This document shows positions 39,889 to 52,100 of a stretch of 64,000 bases of DNA, piece by piece. Under the pieces are notes generated by a model. That model made no database searches. It was not told the origin of the DNA and saw only the letters and a list, made by a program, of their open reading frames with translations. Every line of letters starts with the position of its first letter. Within the stretch, counting starts at the first letter, position 1. Source of the stretch: Sitta carolinensis (taxonomy: Eukaryota > Chordata > Aves > Passeriformes > Sittidae); contig CM063283.1 in NCBI GenBank assembly GCA_032173965.1, forward strand, positions 16,534,501-16,598,500, given 5' to 3'. The position numbers were made by a program, and so were the translations under genes.

Positions 39889-41658
39889 AACTTCTAGCGC
39901 TGCACAGGACAACCCCAAAGGGAAGCCCCAAAAATTAGGCCATTTGTCTGGCAGCAAACTGGAAAATTTTGAGGAAAATCCAGTGAAAAACAAGGGTAAT
40001 GATAGAACCCATGGAAGGCAAAGTTCAAGTTGTCTTCTCTTTGTTCTTTCAGGGCACATTATTCTCTGTCTCCTACCCTTGCACTGCAAGTATACTCTTA
40101 CACAAAGCCAATGGAAATGCAAAGAAAAAAAATTGTTTAAATCACATTTTATTCTATCAGTGTGACCTCTTCACAAAATCTGATAGATAAATGATTTGTT
40201 TCCTTCTGTCTAGAATTCCTCCCATCCTCAAATGACATCTTAGAAAGTTTCCTGTTTCATTTAGTTCTGAAAAGAGTTCTTAAGGTGTTTTTACTAATTA
40301 GTATTTTTGTACTGAGAAAAAAGCCTACCCCTTTGACCACAAATAAGACTTTTTCTCCTCAACAGGTTTCTGGCATAAGCAGCCATAGTAAAACTCTTTA
40401 TACCTTAATAAGAGGAGAGAAGAAGGGAGGGCATGAGAGGAACTATCCTCCCTCTGCTGGAAACAGAAGTGTGCCTTCTGATGGACAGCATAAATAGTTT
40501 GTTTTTATTTGTTACATGTAGAACCTTCATGCACCATATATGCTTAAAAATATACACTGATATGATACTGCTGTGGTGGAGTTTTTGTTAAAATGGAAAA
40601 CAACTGATGCCATTTGAAGATGTGTGTTGCTATAACAATGATTGTGCTTAGATGCAGGCAACTGACCTCCCCCAGAGTTCATCAAAAGTTAAACGTGGTT
40701 TACATGGGGCTTTTCAAACCATCATGAATGCTGCATTTGTACTCATCTATGATGGGTGAGAAATAAAAGACGTTTGGTGTTGCACCCATTTCTTTGGGCA
40801 TAATATATAAAACAGGAATTCAATCTTTATGTAAAAGTAACAAAGAACAGTGTTTTTCTATATCATTTAGCAACTGTAGATGCTCACTTTTTCTGTGATA
40901 AATGTCAAAAAAATTACAGTCTACTGGAGCCATGGAACTGCATTTATACATAGAATTAAACATTGATACTATCAGTTGCTGTTCTCAACAGGCTTTTTTG
41001 TTATATTAATCTTGTCAGTTCTATTTTATCTCATGAGATTTTGCAAGTAGAAGCTGGTGGAAATTTTCCTTTCTGATACTTGAAAAGCTTTTTGAGGTTC
41101 CCTGAGCTCTCTGACCTTCCTATATGCCTATGAAAAAAAAGGTATAACTATTCTAAAATGGAAAAACAAAGTGCTGTGTGATCAAACCATCTTTTTTCTT
41201 TTCAGTTACCTTTCAATTGCTTTTGAAAAGTCAGATAAAATAACTGGATTTAAACACAAAAACCCAAGTGCTGCTACTTGGTCAAATCATTGTGTGCTAA
41301 AGGTAAATTTCTACTATTTTGTGCATTTGAAGACTGATGGCTACAATTAAAATGCCAAAACAGCATTAACTGTAGGAATTATTGTGAAGATGACTGTAAT
41401 ATGTTTCCTGTAGCTATTTACTGACACGATAGAATTATCCTAATAAAATGATTAAGACAAAAAGAATCACCTTTTGACAGTTGTGCTGCTAGTGGCTGAG
41501 CAGAGCAGCTGCCTTGTGTCACTGTGCAGTTAAGACAGCAACTAGAAGTGGAATTGCTGTTGCCAGCTGCAACTTGGGCACTTGAACCAGAACTTTTTGC
41601 CGGTTGTCAGCTCTCTTGCAAGACTTTTGTCATTAGACTTCAGTCATTAAGAATGACA
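39889..41658. other. Non-coding DNA, nothing recognised
   Basis: No supported gene or repeat. Short frames overlap in several phases at 39880-40190 without recognisable features. Confidence 0.55.
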
Positions 41659-41976
41659 CTAGATTAGTAGTAGAACACCAGGTGAGACATCTTTGTGCTG
41701 TTTAATGGGATTAGAGGTGTCTTGGAGGAGGGAGAGGTTTGCTAGGCTATATTCTGTTTCTTTCATGGTAGAGTGTTTATTGTCTTCAGCACCACCTTTC
41801 TGTATTTGCAGGGAGCCTAGGGCTCCAGACAAGATCTCCAAGCTGCATTCTAAAACAACTATTTTGTCTGGATCTGATATCTGAGTGAACTCTCCATCAA
41901 AACAAGACTCTGAACAAGGCTGAGGCCTTGCTTCATTTGAGGGCTGCACTAACTGAATAGCATATGGAGGTTTTGC
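41659..41976 (-). CDS. Candidate coding exon or retropseudogene, unidentified
   Basis: Minus-strand frame of 105 codons ending in a TAG stop at 41659. On the minus strand it is preceded by a good acceptor: pyrimidine-rich 'tctcttgccttccag' immediately before position 41976, in phase 0. The encoded peptide looks protein-like: mixed, hydrophilic, with acidic stretches such as 'SDPDKIVVLECSLEILSG', but I recognise no family. The same frame continues open a little beyond the acceptor to about 42022. No AATAAA was noticed just downstream. It could be a terminal exon, a decayed gene copy or a chance frame. No gene model links it to anything else in the window. Confidence 0.22.
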   Translation of the reverse strand, partial: AKPPYAIQLVQPSNEARPQPCSESCFDGEFTQISDPDKIVVLECSLEILSGALGSLQIQKGGAEDNKHSTMKETEYSLANLSLLQDTSNPIKQHKDVSPGVLLLI

Positions 41977-42184
41977 CTGGAAGGCAAGAGAAGTGGATAT
42001 CTTTGATTGGGGTGTATTTCTTTAAACCTCTTAACTCATTTTCCAGTTCCCTAAAGACACTGGGAGTTTTCATTGTTCCAATAAAATATGGCTGCTTAAG
42101 CTTAAGCAGGCTACAATGCTTCTTGAGGGTAACACTAAGGTCTTCCCTCAATATTTGATATTCCAAATTATTAGTCTTTTGCAT
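41933..42184 (-). pseudogene. Second coding-like frame, frameshifted to the preceding one
   Basis: An 83-codon minus-strand frame lies upstream of, and overlaps by 17 bases, the frame at 41659-41976, offset by one base. It contains protein-like sequence such as 'TMKTPSVFRELENELRGLKK'. Two consecutive coding-like frames on one strand, offset by one base, would fit a decayed retrocopy with a frameshift somewhere between about 41940 and 42025, or two pieces around an intron end. A stop codon immediately precedes its ATG. The family is unknown and chance cannot be excluded in 64 kb. Confidence 0.18.
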
Positions 42185-42262
42185 TTCTTAAACTGGAAGT
42201 GCTTGCTTTCACTGCATGGGACTTGAATGATTCTTTTCAGAATTATTTTTCAGATAGTACCA

Positions 42263-42476
42263 GGGGAGGTCTAGATTGGATAACAGGAAAAATTTCTTCA
42301 CAGAAATGGTTGTCAAGCTTTAGAGCAGGCTGCTGCAGTTGAGTCACTAGCACTGGAGGTATTTATAAGAGTGTAGATGAGGCATTTAGGCATGTGATTT
42401 GGTGGTGGAATAGGCAGCATTAGGTTTAGAGTTGGACTTCAGGGTTTTTTTTCTAGCCTAAATGATTCTCTAATTC
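42263..42476 (+). mobile_element. CR1 LINE 3' end, ancient copy
   Basis: Sense-strand CR1 3' UTR. Recognisable pieces are 'ggggaggtctagattggata', 'caggaaaaatttcttcacag', 'ttgagtcactagcactggag', 'gagttggacttcagg' and the end 'cctaaatgattctctaattc'. Much more diverged than the copies at 39656 and 60900, and of an older subfamily type with the 'ctggaggtatttataag' segment. Confidence 0.85.
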
Positions 42477-42868
42477 AAAGTGCATGTCCATAATATTAAG
42501 ACCAAGTAACTCTAAGTGTAATTAGTTGCTTTTCTGACATGGCTTGCCACTTCAACAGTTTGTGTGATTATGGAAGAATTGCTGGTAAGGCAAAATTAAT
42601 CCTCAAGAATGGGCATCATGCCACTGAGGCAGCTGGCTATAATCCCTTTAATAGTCACTAGAAGAAAAAAAACAGTTGAAAATTGGGATTTGTCCGATCC
42701 TTACAGGCTCACTTACCTTAGGATGCAATAATCAATTCCTTAGAAACACCTATATTTTTTCTTTGTCTGTTAAAGAAATTTAAGTGACTATCCAAAATTG
42801 CTACCTATTAGATCTACATTGTAGGTGCAAAACAGTTTGACACAATTTTAGAAATAGTGCTTGCCTGG

Positions 42869-43079
42869 AATGCCTGTCTGATTAAAATTCATTAGGAAAA
42901 TTTTTAGTTATTAAAAAAATGGATAGATATATTTTGTATGATTAGTCTGACCTCTTTGTTACCATGTTAATAGTAATGCTCGTCTGATTAAAATTCATTA
43001 GGAAAATTGTTAGTTATTAAAAATATGCATAGATATATTTTGTATGATTAGTCTGACCTCTTTGTTACCATGTTAATAG
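42869..43079. repeat. Tandem duplication, 106-bp period
   Basis: Two adjacent copies start near 42869 and 42975. The 98-bp cores (42876-42973 and 42982-43079) differ at three positions by eye, and the linkers differ by a CT/TC swap. This is a local duplication of unique AT-rich sequence, older than the perfect one at 20101. Confidence 0.92.
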
Positions 43080-44394
43080 CCCTAGTAAATTATTTCTATA
43101 TACGAAGTCATTAGTGTGCAGCTACTAACTGTTACCTATTAGTACTCTAAGACTTAATCACTAGCATTTAGAAAAAAGTTGTATTTTTGCGTTTTCTGTT
43201 CCTCATGCTGGTCTAGTTTATTATATACACTTACAATTCTACAATGAAAACTCTTTCAAAGGATGTATAATAATCTTTGTACTTCCTTATGATAGCATTG
43301 CTAAAATAGTTTTAAAGCAAGAGTCAAGAAATAGTTTGATATTATTATTAGTTTCTGCATAAAATTTACAATTAAAGCATCTACTTGTTTGGTTGTTTGT
43401 TGGGGTTTTTTTAATTCGATGTTCAGATATTATAATAGTTTAGCAGTATTGAATATGTCTCTGAAAGCATGTTCTATTTTCTTTGGCTCACTTCGTTCTT
43501 GCTTCCCCCATAGGAGTTCAGTTGTGAAGAATAAGCCTGTGCAGTGTTCATATACTCTTACTGGTGTTTTTCCTCTAAGAATGAGTCTCAGAACAGTGTG
43601 CAGGAGCTATTCTTTAGGTATTTCTTAATTTTATGCTGTGGGGGGCTTTGGTAGAATGAATAAAATATGGTTAAATTGAACTCGCTATCTTGCTGTCTGT
43701 ATTTTCAGGAAAAAAACTGCTCCTTGATATGATTTATGGAAAAAAGAAAAACACAATCTAGTATCTTCAACAAACAGATGAATTTGTGTTATGAAATCAC
43801 ATTGACTGTTGTGTCAACATGGAACTGAAGCTTTAAAATTAAATATAAAGCCTGAAGTTGCAGGGGTTTTTTGTTGTAGTAACAACATTGTTGCTCATTG
43901 ACCTGACCTGTAAATTACAGCGAGGGTAATGCAAAACACACAATTTAATGGTTGCAGTCTGAGTGCTCATTAAATGATGAATAGGTGCTTCTAACACACC
44001 CAAGGCTGTATTGTTTGAAAAGAGTTCATCTCAGATGCAATATTTCAGGACTTGATTAAGGTAATTGTTGTAGTTGACTACATTAACTTCTTTGATGTAT
44101 TGGCTTTTTATGTTTTCTTCATCTTAATTAGAAAATATTTAACTTTATCAACATTGTGTCTTTGGGTAATGGGAAGGAAGAGCTGTTAGCTGCAGAATTG
44201 TCTTCTGTTGCCTGCAGCTTAATTCTGAGAAGCATATGGTAGTAATCACACCAAAGGGCTTTGCTCCAGTCCTGACTTTAGACATGTTAATATACCAAAA
44301 AGATTCAAGGAAGGGGGCCTGAAACTTATGGTGCCTCTTGACACTACCTTTAGAGAGCAGGAGTGACTCTTGTGTTTCATGTGCAGTGTTGTTT
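43080..44394. other. AT-rich non-coding DNA
   Basis: No gene recognised. The part around 43880-44120 has several TAAT/ATTA homeodomain-type core motifs in non-repetitive sequence and could be a conserved non-coding element, but that needs alignment. Confidence 0.5.
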
Positions 44395-44560
44395 GTTGTT
44401 TTTTTTTTTTGGTTTGGTTGTTTGTGTTTTTTTTTTTTTTGTTTTTGTTTTTTGTTTGTTTGTTTGTTTGATTGATTGATTTGTTTCTGGTTTTGTGGGT
44501 TTTTTTGTTGTTGTTTTTTTGGTGGGGGGTTTGTTTGTTTTTTTGTTTTTTTTTTTTTTG
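44395..44560. repeat. T/G-rich low-complexity tract
   Basis: Long T runs interrupted by G, including a short (TTTG)n block followed by (ATTG)n at about 44452-44482. The lysine/asparagine-rich minus frame here (44246-44592) is a translation of this tract and not a gene. Confidence 0.9.
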
Positions 44561-45616
44561 TAATACAGGGAAATGCATTTAAGCTGGGTCACTTTCCAAG
44601 CCTGCTAACTGAAGAAAATACTCAAACTCAAGCTGCTAGTATTATGGAAGAGGTGTTAAATTAGTGAGTAGATTTTGTAGTTCTCTTTATATGCAGGTGT
44701 TGAACTTTAGGAAAAAAAGTCAATTTTTTAAATGCTGCTACCAAGAAAATACAATATCGTTTGACTTTTTTTTTTTTGTCTCAAACTAAGTGACAGACAT
44801 TTGCTACTGTGGCAGCTGGAGAAAAGCAAGGAGTCAGCAAGAAGCTGATACACATATAAAACTGAGAAAAGAGTTGAACTGGACTTTGGATTGTAAAATT
44901 ATTTCAACTGCTAAGTGCTAGAATTAGTGCAAAATTTAAAAAAGTCACTCCAACAGAGCAAAATAAGCTCACTGAGGAACAACTAATGTGGAATCTTACC
45001 CAATTGGTAATTTGCATGAAGATGTGTGTAAAAAAAAATAAATTCCCTCCAAACTTGTAGCAGTACAGCTACTGATAGTAACTCACTCTTTTGAAGATGG
45101 GGAGCAAAAGAGGAAGAAGAGCAGTTTATCCTTACCACAGAAGTATTCATGATGCTCTTCTCCAGTTGGTGTTTCTGTGTTTAGCCACTTTTCCTTGAAC
45201 CATGGTGTTGTCACATTACAAAGTCAAATTTTATGTGCTTGAAAAGCAAAAATAGGGGAAAAAATCCAGTGGTTTACATAATAAAGACCGCTTGGAAAAG
45301 AGGACTACAAAAGCTTATGATTCTTCTGTGGTACTGTCTCCTGGCTGTCAAGTATAAATAGTTTTTTCAAATATTGTGAATTGTTATTGATAACCTTAAA
45401 TTTGAACTCTCTATCTTCCCCGTACTTCTCTATGGTTTAAAGAAAATATCTCAATATATTATAGTCAATCACCATAGCTTATAAGAGTCTTTTCAGCCTG
45501 AAAGCAGCTCCCCATACTCCTTCCATCTGGACTTTCACTCTTTCTTGACTGACTTTGATATTTATATGTGATCTTTTTACCTGCTTTCACTTTCATTTTC
45601 TCTTATTGGAGAGAGG
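44561..45616. other. Non-coding DNA, nothing recognised
   Basis: AT-rich sequence without supported genes or repeats. A T-run lies near 44767-44777. Confidence 0.55.
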
Positions 45617-46200
45617 ATGAATGTTTTTTTCAGGTCCCATCTGTGCACTGATGCACTAAAAGAGCTAACAAAGTCAGTGTCCTGGCCAAGACATTCACCT
45701 GAGGGATTGCAGGAGCTGTGCCAGGATCTCAGCCAGGCTGCAGTCCATGGTGTCACATTCCAAAGCCCTGCTGAAGAGGGGCAGATCTCAGGGTGCCTGT
45801 GCCCAAAGGCAGCCACTGCTGGTCCTTTGCAGCTGGGGGGGAAGTTGGACAGATCCCCTGATCCCCTTTTCCACCCCTCAGTCTTATCAGGGTGGCCCCG
45901 GGCTGCAGCATCGCTTCTCCCCCTCTCTCTCTGCCCAGGGCTGCAGCAGAGGCAGCGCCCAGCCCGGGCCAGCAGCAGAGCAGAACTCTGTGTCAGCAGA
46001 TGTTCCCCAAATCAGCTGAGCCCTACCTGGCCTGTGTGGCCTTCCCCTCCTCCCCACACTCGGCCCAAGGCTGAGGGGGGAAGGTGTTCTGTCTCCGAAC
46101 CCCGGAAACAAAAAGGAAAGGCTCCCGGTTTTTGTTTTCTTTCAAATGTAATAACAACCAGCAAACGAAACACTTTCCCAGTGGTCTAATAAAACACCAA
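45617..46200. other. GC-rich island with an open plus frame, origin unknown
   Basis: A sharply bounded GC-rich block in AT-rich DNA. A plus frame is open for 190 codons (45617-46189), and parts of the other frames are open too, as expected from base composition alone. A splice-acceptor-like 'gtttttttcag' ends at about 45633. CpGs cluster at 45890-46110, and an AATAAA occurs near 46188. The translated product is Ser/Pro/Gly/Leu-rich with no recognisable domain. It could be an unassigned LTR, a non-coding RNA exon or a small CpG-rich promoter. I do not call it protein-coding. Confidence 0.4.
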
Positions 46201-48262
46201 TCTCTAAACCAGCCAGCTCAGTTCCATGGGTTGGGTCAATCTAAGACACAAAGACATTTTTTAAAGGATAAAGGATTTCTGGAAGATAATTGTAACTGTA
46301 AAGCAAACCTCAAAGAGACAAAATAGGTCTCAGAAAAATGGCAGTATTTTAGTTTTGCTTGGTTTTACCTCTTTACTCTTTGATCTTAACACAGACACCA
46401 TTTCTTTCAAGTACTTCTAAAGAATTTGCTAAAACCAGAAATTGAGACTCGAGACCTACAGTAATATTCAGCCTGGACCACATGACCGCTGGGCTTGCTG
46501 TTTGAAAGAAAGGGCAAGTTGGTGTTATAGTGAGTTACATTTATGGGGTCACATTGGCTTGAGGTGAAGTGCACAGTACACGTTAACACTGATGCAAAAC
46601 AAGGTCTGATTGCCACGTCTTGAAGTCAGCCAGGAGATAAGGCTATAAAGGAAGCAGAATCTGATTAAAAAGCAAGAAAGCACGTAATGTCAGTTTTGTT
46701 TTTGGTGTTCTGCTCTAAAAGACAAATAGTGTCAGAGAAGGTCCTGACATAGGCTTGAATTATCCTGCTAAAATCCATCAGTAACAACTTAGGGTGGGGT
46801 GATTAGAGACAAACTCAGATAGAAACCTGAGAGAACAGTTTTTCAAATTTGTTCTCTTTTGCTAACAGTCCCTGTGAGAATGCTTAGTGGAGTAAATTAG
46901 GCTGTTACAGTCTGAACACTTTTGTACTTCGCTTTTTTCCAATCCTCCTTAACTTCTGCATGGGTAATACCTGTAAGCTGGATTTGTGCAGTCATCACAG
47001 TGGAACATATGAATAGCTAGCTCCTTAAATTCTCAATCTAATCAGCCAGCTAATTGCTGAAGGAAAAATTTCTTACACTCCCAGCCTTAGGCTGTATGAT
47101 TTAAGCAAGATATGAGTTATCTGTTCAGCTTGACTTGAAGCTTTATTTTCTGAAAAACAAAATTTTCTTTTAATCTCTTCAGTCAATTATACAATTAGAG
47201 GACAAAAAAGAAATTAAAAAACAGGGAAATAATTCTTCTGCTGCTGTGAATTAAAGTAAACTATAAAGGAATAAATTATTCTTACACAAAGTAAACTGAC
47301 CAGCAAACAAAAGCATAAGCTTTTTGGAATTAACTACTTGAAAGAGTTCACCTACTGCTCAAAAATGGCAAAGGACTAGTTACTAAATTTTATTCATAAT
47401 ACTTGTATAACAGAAGGAAGTGACAGTATTAACAGCAAAGCACAGTCAAAAAAGGGCTTCACAAAAGGCTAGAGTTCATGCTTTTATTGAGTTGATGACT
47501 ATTTTCACTTTGGTGTAACATCTCTTAATTTAAAAATGGGCAAATTCAGTATGCAGTAGAAAGCATGAACAGAAAAGACCAGCCATGTAGTTTTGCTAAG
47601 TGAAATAAATAGTTGCTAAAATTTTCACTGAGCAGCCTGAAATGAAGCTTTTCATAATGAGCCAGGCTCTTAAAGATGAAGGAAAAAGTTATGGATGTTC
47701 AGCCTCTTGCTCTGATTCCAGTCGGCAATACAGGACAGAGTCACCAGGCTTGCTTCACTCATTAAATGGAGTAGACTGATGGAGCTGGGCTGTCTCACAG
47801 GCATGGATCTACTCTGTGGTCTTGGCAAGGTGTTCCTGTGTCTGACAGAGCATTCTGGTTTTGAAATATATATTTAGAAAATATATAGTCTGTGGTGTTC
47901 ACAATAAGAATTTCAAGTTCCTTTTCTAAAATATCCATTATCTTAATTGATTATAAAGACTAATTGATTATATATCTTGTTGAAAGTTCCATGTTAGGTG
48001 TTTATTAAAAGCATTCTCAGTAGATAAAAGGAATGACACCTCCTAAAACATGATTTGATATGACAGGGCAGATTTGGGCAACATGTTCAGAAGTCTGCTG
48101 AGTGTACTGTGTTCTTTAGGGTGATGTGTCACTTTAGGATGGCCACTTTAGGATGGATGATGGGATGATTCTTGATTTTGTAAGGCAAGATGAACACTGG
48201 GCATAGGGAAGGAAAGAGGAGGTCAAGATTGTCAATGCTGCAGGGTGTTTCTTCTACTTAAG
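46201..48262. other. AT-rich non-coding DNA
   Basis: No gene or clear interspersed repeat. It includes a 14-bp tandem doublet ('cactttaggatgg' repeated) at 48130-48156. Confidence 0.55.
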
Positions 48263-49115
48263 TCATAGAATTATAGAATGTTAAGGGATTGAAAGGGACC
48301 TTAAAGATCAAGTAGTCCAAACCCCCCACTAGGGCAGACTAGTCTTATCTAACCAGGCCTTGAACACAGTGTCTCATCATCCTCACAGTAAAGAATTTCT
48401 TCCTAATATCTCACCATAATTTCCCCTCTTTCAATTTATACCCATTACTCCTTGTCTTATCACTGCAGTTCCTGATGCAGAGTTCCTCTCTTGCTTCCCT
48501 GGAGCTCCCTTCAGATATTGGAAAACCACATAGCCTTCTCTTCTTCAGGCTGAACAGCCCAGACTTTCTCAGCCTGGAATACTGAGTCCAGTTCTGGTGT
48601 AGGGGAGTTGCTCTAGCCCTCTTACTAATGTCATGCTTTCACATGCACTTGCTCCAAGTTCCATGTCCTTCTTATGTTGGAGACACCAGAACTGGACTCA
48701 GTATTCCAGGTGATTTCTCACAAGAGCGAAGTAGAGGGGAAGAATCACCTCCTTTGACCTGCTGACCATGTTCCTTTGGATGCAGTCCAGGATTTTGTTG
48801 GCTTTCTGGGCTGTGAGAACTCACTACCAGCTCATTGTGAGCTGTTCACCAACCATCACCTGCAGGTCTTTCTCTCCACAGCTGCTCTCAGTTGCTTCTG
48901 TGCCCAAATTGTAAGTGTGCTGGGATTGCCCCAAATCAGGCGTGGGACCTTGCACTTGGCCTATTTGCATGGGCCCCTCTCCAGCGTGTCCAGGTCCCTC
49001 TGGATGACATCCCTTCCCTTTCCCCCAGCAGGTGACTGCACCACACAGCTGTGTCATCAGTGAACTTGCTGAGAGTTCATTTGGCCCCACTGTCCATGTT
49101 CCCTACAAAGATGTC
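48263..49115 (-). mobile_element. CR1 LINE fragment, 850 bp, with inverted-repeat scar
   Basis: Long antisense CR1. The plus strand opens with the reversed terminal octamers ('tcatagaattatagaatg'), then 'cttcttcaggctgaacagcc', 'gagcgaagtagaggggaag', 'ggctttctgggctgtgag', 'gaccttgcacttggcc' and 'gtccaggtccctctggatga', matching the CR1 3' UTR and the C-terminal part of ORF2. On the minus strand, 'GEKDLQVMVGEQLTMS' resembles the CR1 ORF2 motif near its end. The ORF is broken and inactive. At 48573-48600 the expected CR1 sequence is replaced by an inverted copy of 48683-48710. Confidence 0.95.
48573..48710. repeat. Perfect 28-bp inverted repeat, 82-bp spacer
   Basis: Positions 48573-48600 are the exact reverse complement of 48683-48710. 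The right arm sits where CR1 normally has it ('tggactcagtattccagg', compare the usual 'ctggatgcagtactccagg'). The left arm is foreign to the CR1 order at that point. This is consistent with a local template switch. Confidence 0.93.
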
Positions 49116-52100
49116 ACTTTGAAGACTTTTCACAATAGCTTCAGTGACATATCTTATTGGAATGACCCTTCTCTGACTTAGGAATAATTTAACCTGGAAA
49201 TGAGGTCCTCCTACAAAGGCTTTGTGCAGTCATCCTCTGCAGGTTGCATTAAACAGCAGAATAAGTCAAGTAAGAAAACCTCATCTATTATCAACTCCTT
49301 CGCAAATTTATTTTAATGTTGTTTTTTTAGAGGATGAATACTGATGAGCATGTCACAGATGCTTGCTAGTATAAATTAAGATCACACAAGGTCTAAAATG
49401 TTCCTCAGAAAATAAGCTTGCCAATAAGCCAATGGAAGGCTTGTCTGAGCAAGAAAACAAAGTGAAGAGATGCACACAGGCTCCAATTGGAACCAGAGGC
49501 AGGCTATTCATGATAACAGAGTCTGTGCAGAAAATTTTGGTTTATTAGTAAGTTTTCAATTTGAAGTGTTCACCAGCCACTCACCTTCACCTATTTAATT
49601 TATTCTACTTAGCTGTAATTTTGTCCTTAGGTAATACACAGGCAGTGTTTGAGAATGTTCTTGTATTCTTCCCATCTGGGAAAAGAAAGAAATGTTCTTA
49701 AAGGGACCAAAGGGCATTATTTATGTGTAAATTGGTCCAAAAAGACACATACAACAGAAGTGCACAGTATCTTGCCATTTCAATATTTATACTGGGCTGT
49801 GCCAAAGAAAAATGCACTATCTTGCACAAAAAAACCCCTATCCACTGGTATGCATTTTGCCACACACTTGTAAGAGCCCAGTTTCACCACCAATTCTGAG
49901 TCCCACGCTTTGAGTAAGCTTTGCTGCCCAGACAGCAGCAAAAAATATTATTAGAAGTCAAGAATGAAGAGGAGGTTATAGGGACATACTGAAAAACTGG
50001 GATTTTTGACTAATGAAAAGACTGAGGGACTTTAAGCCTTCAAATGATTGTAAAATGTTGGGAAGATGAAAGCAAGGCCCTACTCTTGTCCTACACCCAT
50101 GGGGTGAAGAAGTCATAAACTATAACTGCAGAAGAGTATGTCTAGGGTAGGACTGAGTTAAACTTTCTAAGGATTAATCTAGTTACACATGGAATTAGAT
50201 TTTCTATGGAGCTGGTACAATTTCCATTAAAAGTGGTGGTAGATGAGTTTACACTTCCATCAGTGTGAATGATTTGGATCATTTTGGCCTTCTCCGAGGT
50301 GAGAGGTCTCCTGGGACAACTTCCAAGGCTGTGTGACATTTCTTTTGCAGTTTAGAGTATCCTCAGTAAGATCATGGTTTCTGTCTTAGGCCAAGCTGAA
50401 GGGTGGTTCATGATAACTATAACAACCACATGCATTGCCTTTCTTCTTATATTGAACAATATATCCCTATGTATGAGATACTTAGTAATTTTTTTTCTCT
50501 AAGTGGTTCCCTTGTTCAAACCTTTTTTTCCTTTTTTCCTTTATTAATCTAAGTAATGTATCAAGTTAAGCAAAATCTCTCACAATCTCACAAATCCCTG
50601 TGAATAATTGATTGAAATAACTTGACAAGTTCAGTAATTGACATTATATATATAAGAAAGACAAATGCAGATGAAAGAATTAAATTGTTGTATTGTAATG
50701 ATTTGTAACATTGGGAGGGTCTGTTTGCATGTTTCCATGAAATTCAAATAGATTTGTAATCTAGAAAAATATTTGAAACATAAAGTCTAGCTGAAGCTTT
50801 ATTTTAACACTTCTTGTGACAGAACAATTTTTTCAGTTATTATTAGTAAATTCTACTGCTCAGTTGCATTTACCATCCTGTTATGACTATGTTAATTTTG
50901 AAAAATCATCAAGTTCAATATTTAACTAAATTTCTTATTGTGACAAGGCACTTCACACCTAGTCAGAGTCTCAGTATCAAGTAAATGAACCAGTGCTTGA
51001 AACTTGGATGGCTCAGAGTGAGACTAATCAGGCCTGCATCATGGTCTGTTTGAGAGCTCAGTAGTTGCCCTGCATTCAGTGTATTAAAATTGGAAAATTG
51101 AGTCCCACTTGGGTCTAGACAAGGAAGGATTGACCATGCCTTGTGTGAAGGTAGATGGATGAGCAGAATTAGCTACCTATGCCAGGATTTGACCCACAGT
51201 CCTCACCATGTGCAGACTTTCTGGTTTCCTGACAGCACTGTCTTTGTGTGGCAGCACTCCTAACAACCAATAAAATTAGGTCCTCCAAAGCAAGATTAGC
51301 CAGAACCATAACATCCATCCCTTACCTGTTAATACCTTGGTGCAAACTCCCATGTACCTTTCTTGTTTTGTAGTTGAAGTATAACACTTTGATCAAAGCT
51401 TAAGTGTATGAGCTAAAAAACTCTTGCAATTGATTAAAAATGACAATTGGGAACTATAGAGATAGAAACTGTGGATTTTTCTTCATTGACTGTTTTAGTG
51501 ACTTATTTTCCAGCCTCAGTTTTGATTACGCATGAAATATGTCTGTAGGTCCAGGTCAAACAAAGAAAAACTCTCTTGAGCTGAAATAAATAGGAAAGGG
51601 CTTTGGTTTATGTAATATTATGTTTAATATGTCAGAATTAATATTGATGCAACTTTGCTCCAAATTCTAATATAAACTTCTCAGGGATGTCTGAATTGTA
51701 CTGAATTCACTAGAAAAAATTCAAAAAACTTCACTGCTTGATTATTTTTGTATCACTTTATAAGAAAATTGCAACTCCTAAATAGATATTCTTGGCTTAG
51801 AACAAATCTGAAACATGCATTGGTAGAGACAATATTTCTATTAAACAAATTATGCTGAATAATTGATTTACATAGTGAATAACTTATTTTCTGCTGTTAA
51901 TCTTCAACAAAGAAGAGGTTGAGAGGCTGGATTTAAGGTCACAAGTCAAGCCCAGATCCCTTGGCTGTAACATGCTTGTCATGTCTTTCCAACCTAAGTT
52001 TCTGCATTTTTTCAGCAAGAAGAGTCCCCATGCTCTGTTTAAACTACTTAAGGAAAACAATTGGACTTTATTTGCCTTGAGTCAGTTTTTAGTATGTGGC

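Noticed and set aside
44246..44592. Lysine/asparagine-rich frames
   Set aside because: Translation of a T/G-rich low-complexity tract.
48824..49090. 88-codon minus frame as an independent gene
   Set aside because: It is the decayed C-terminal part of CR1 ORF2 within the CR1 copy.
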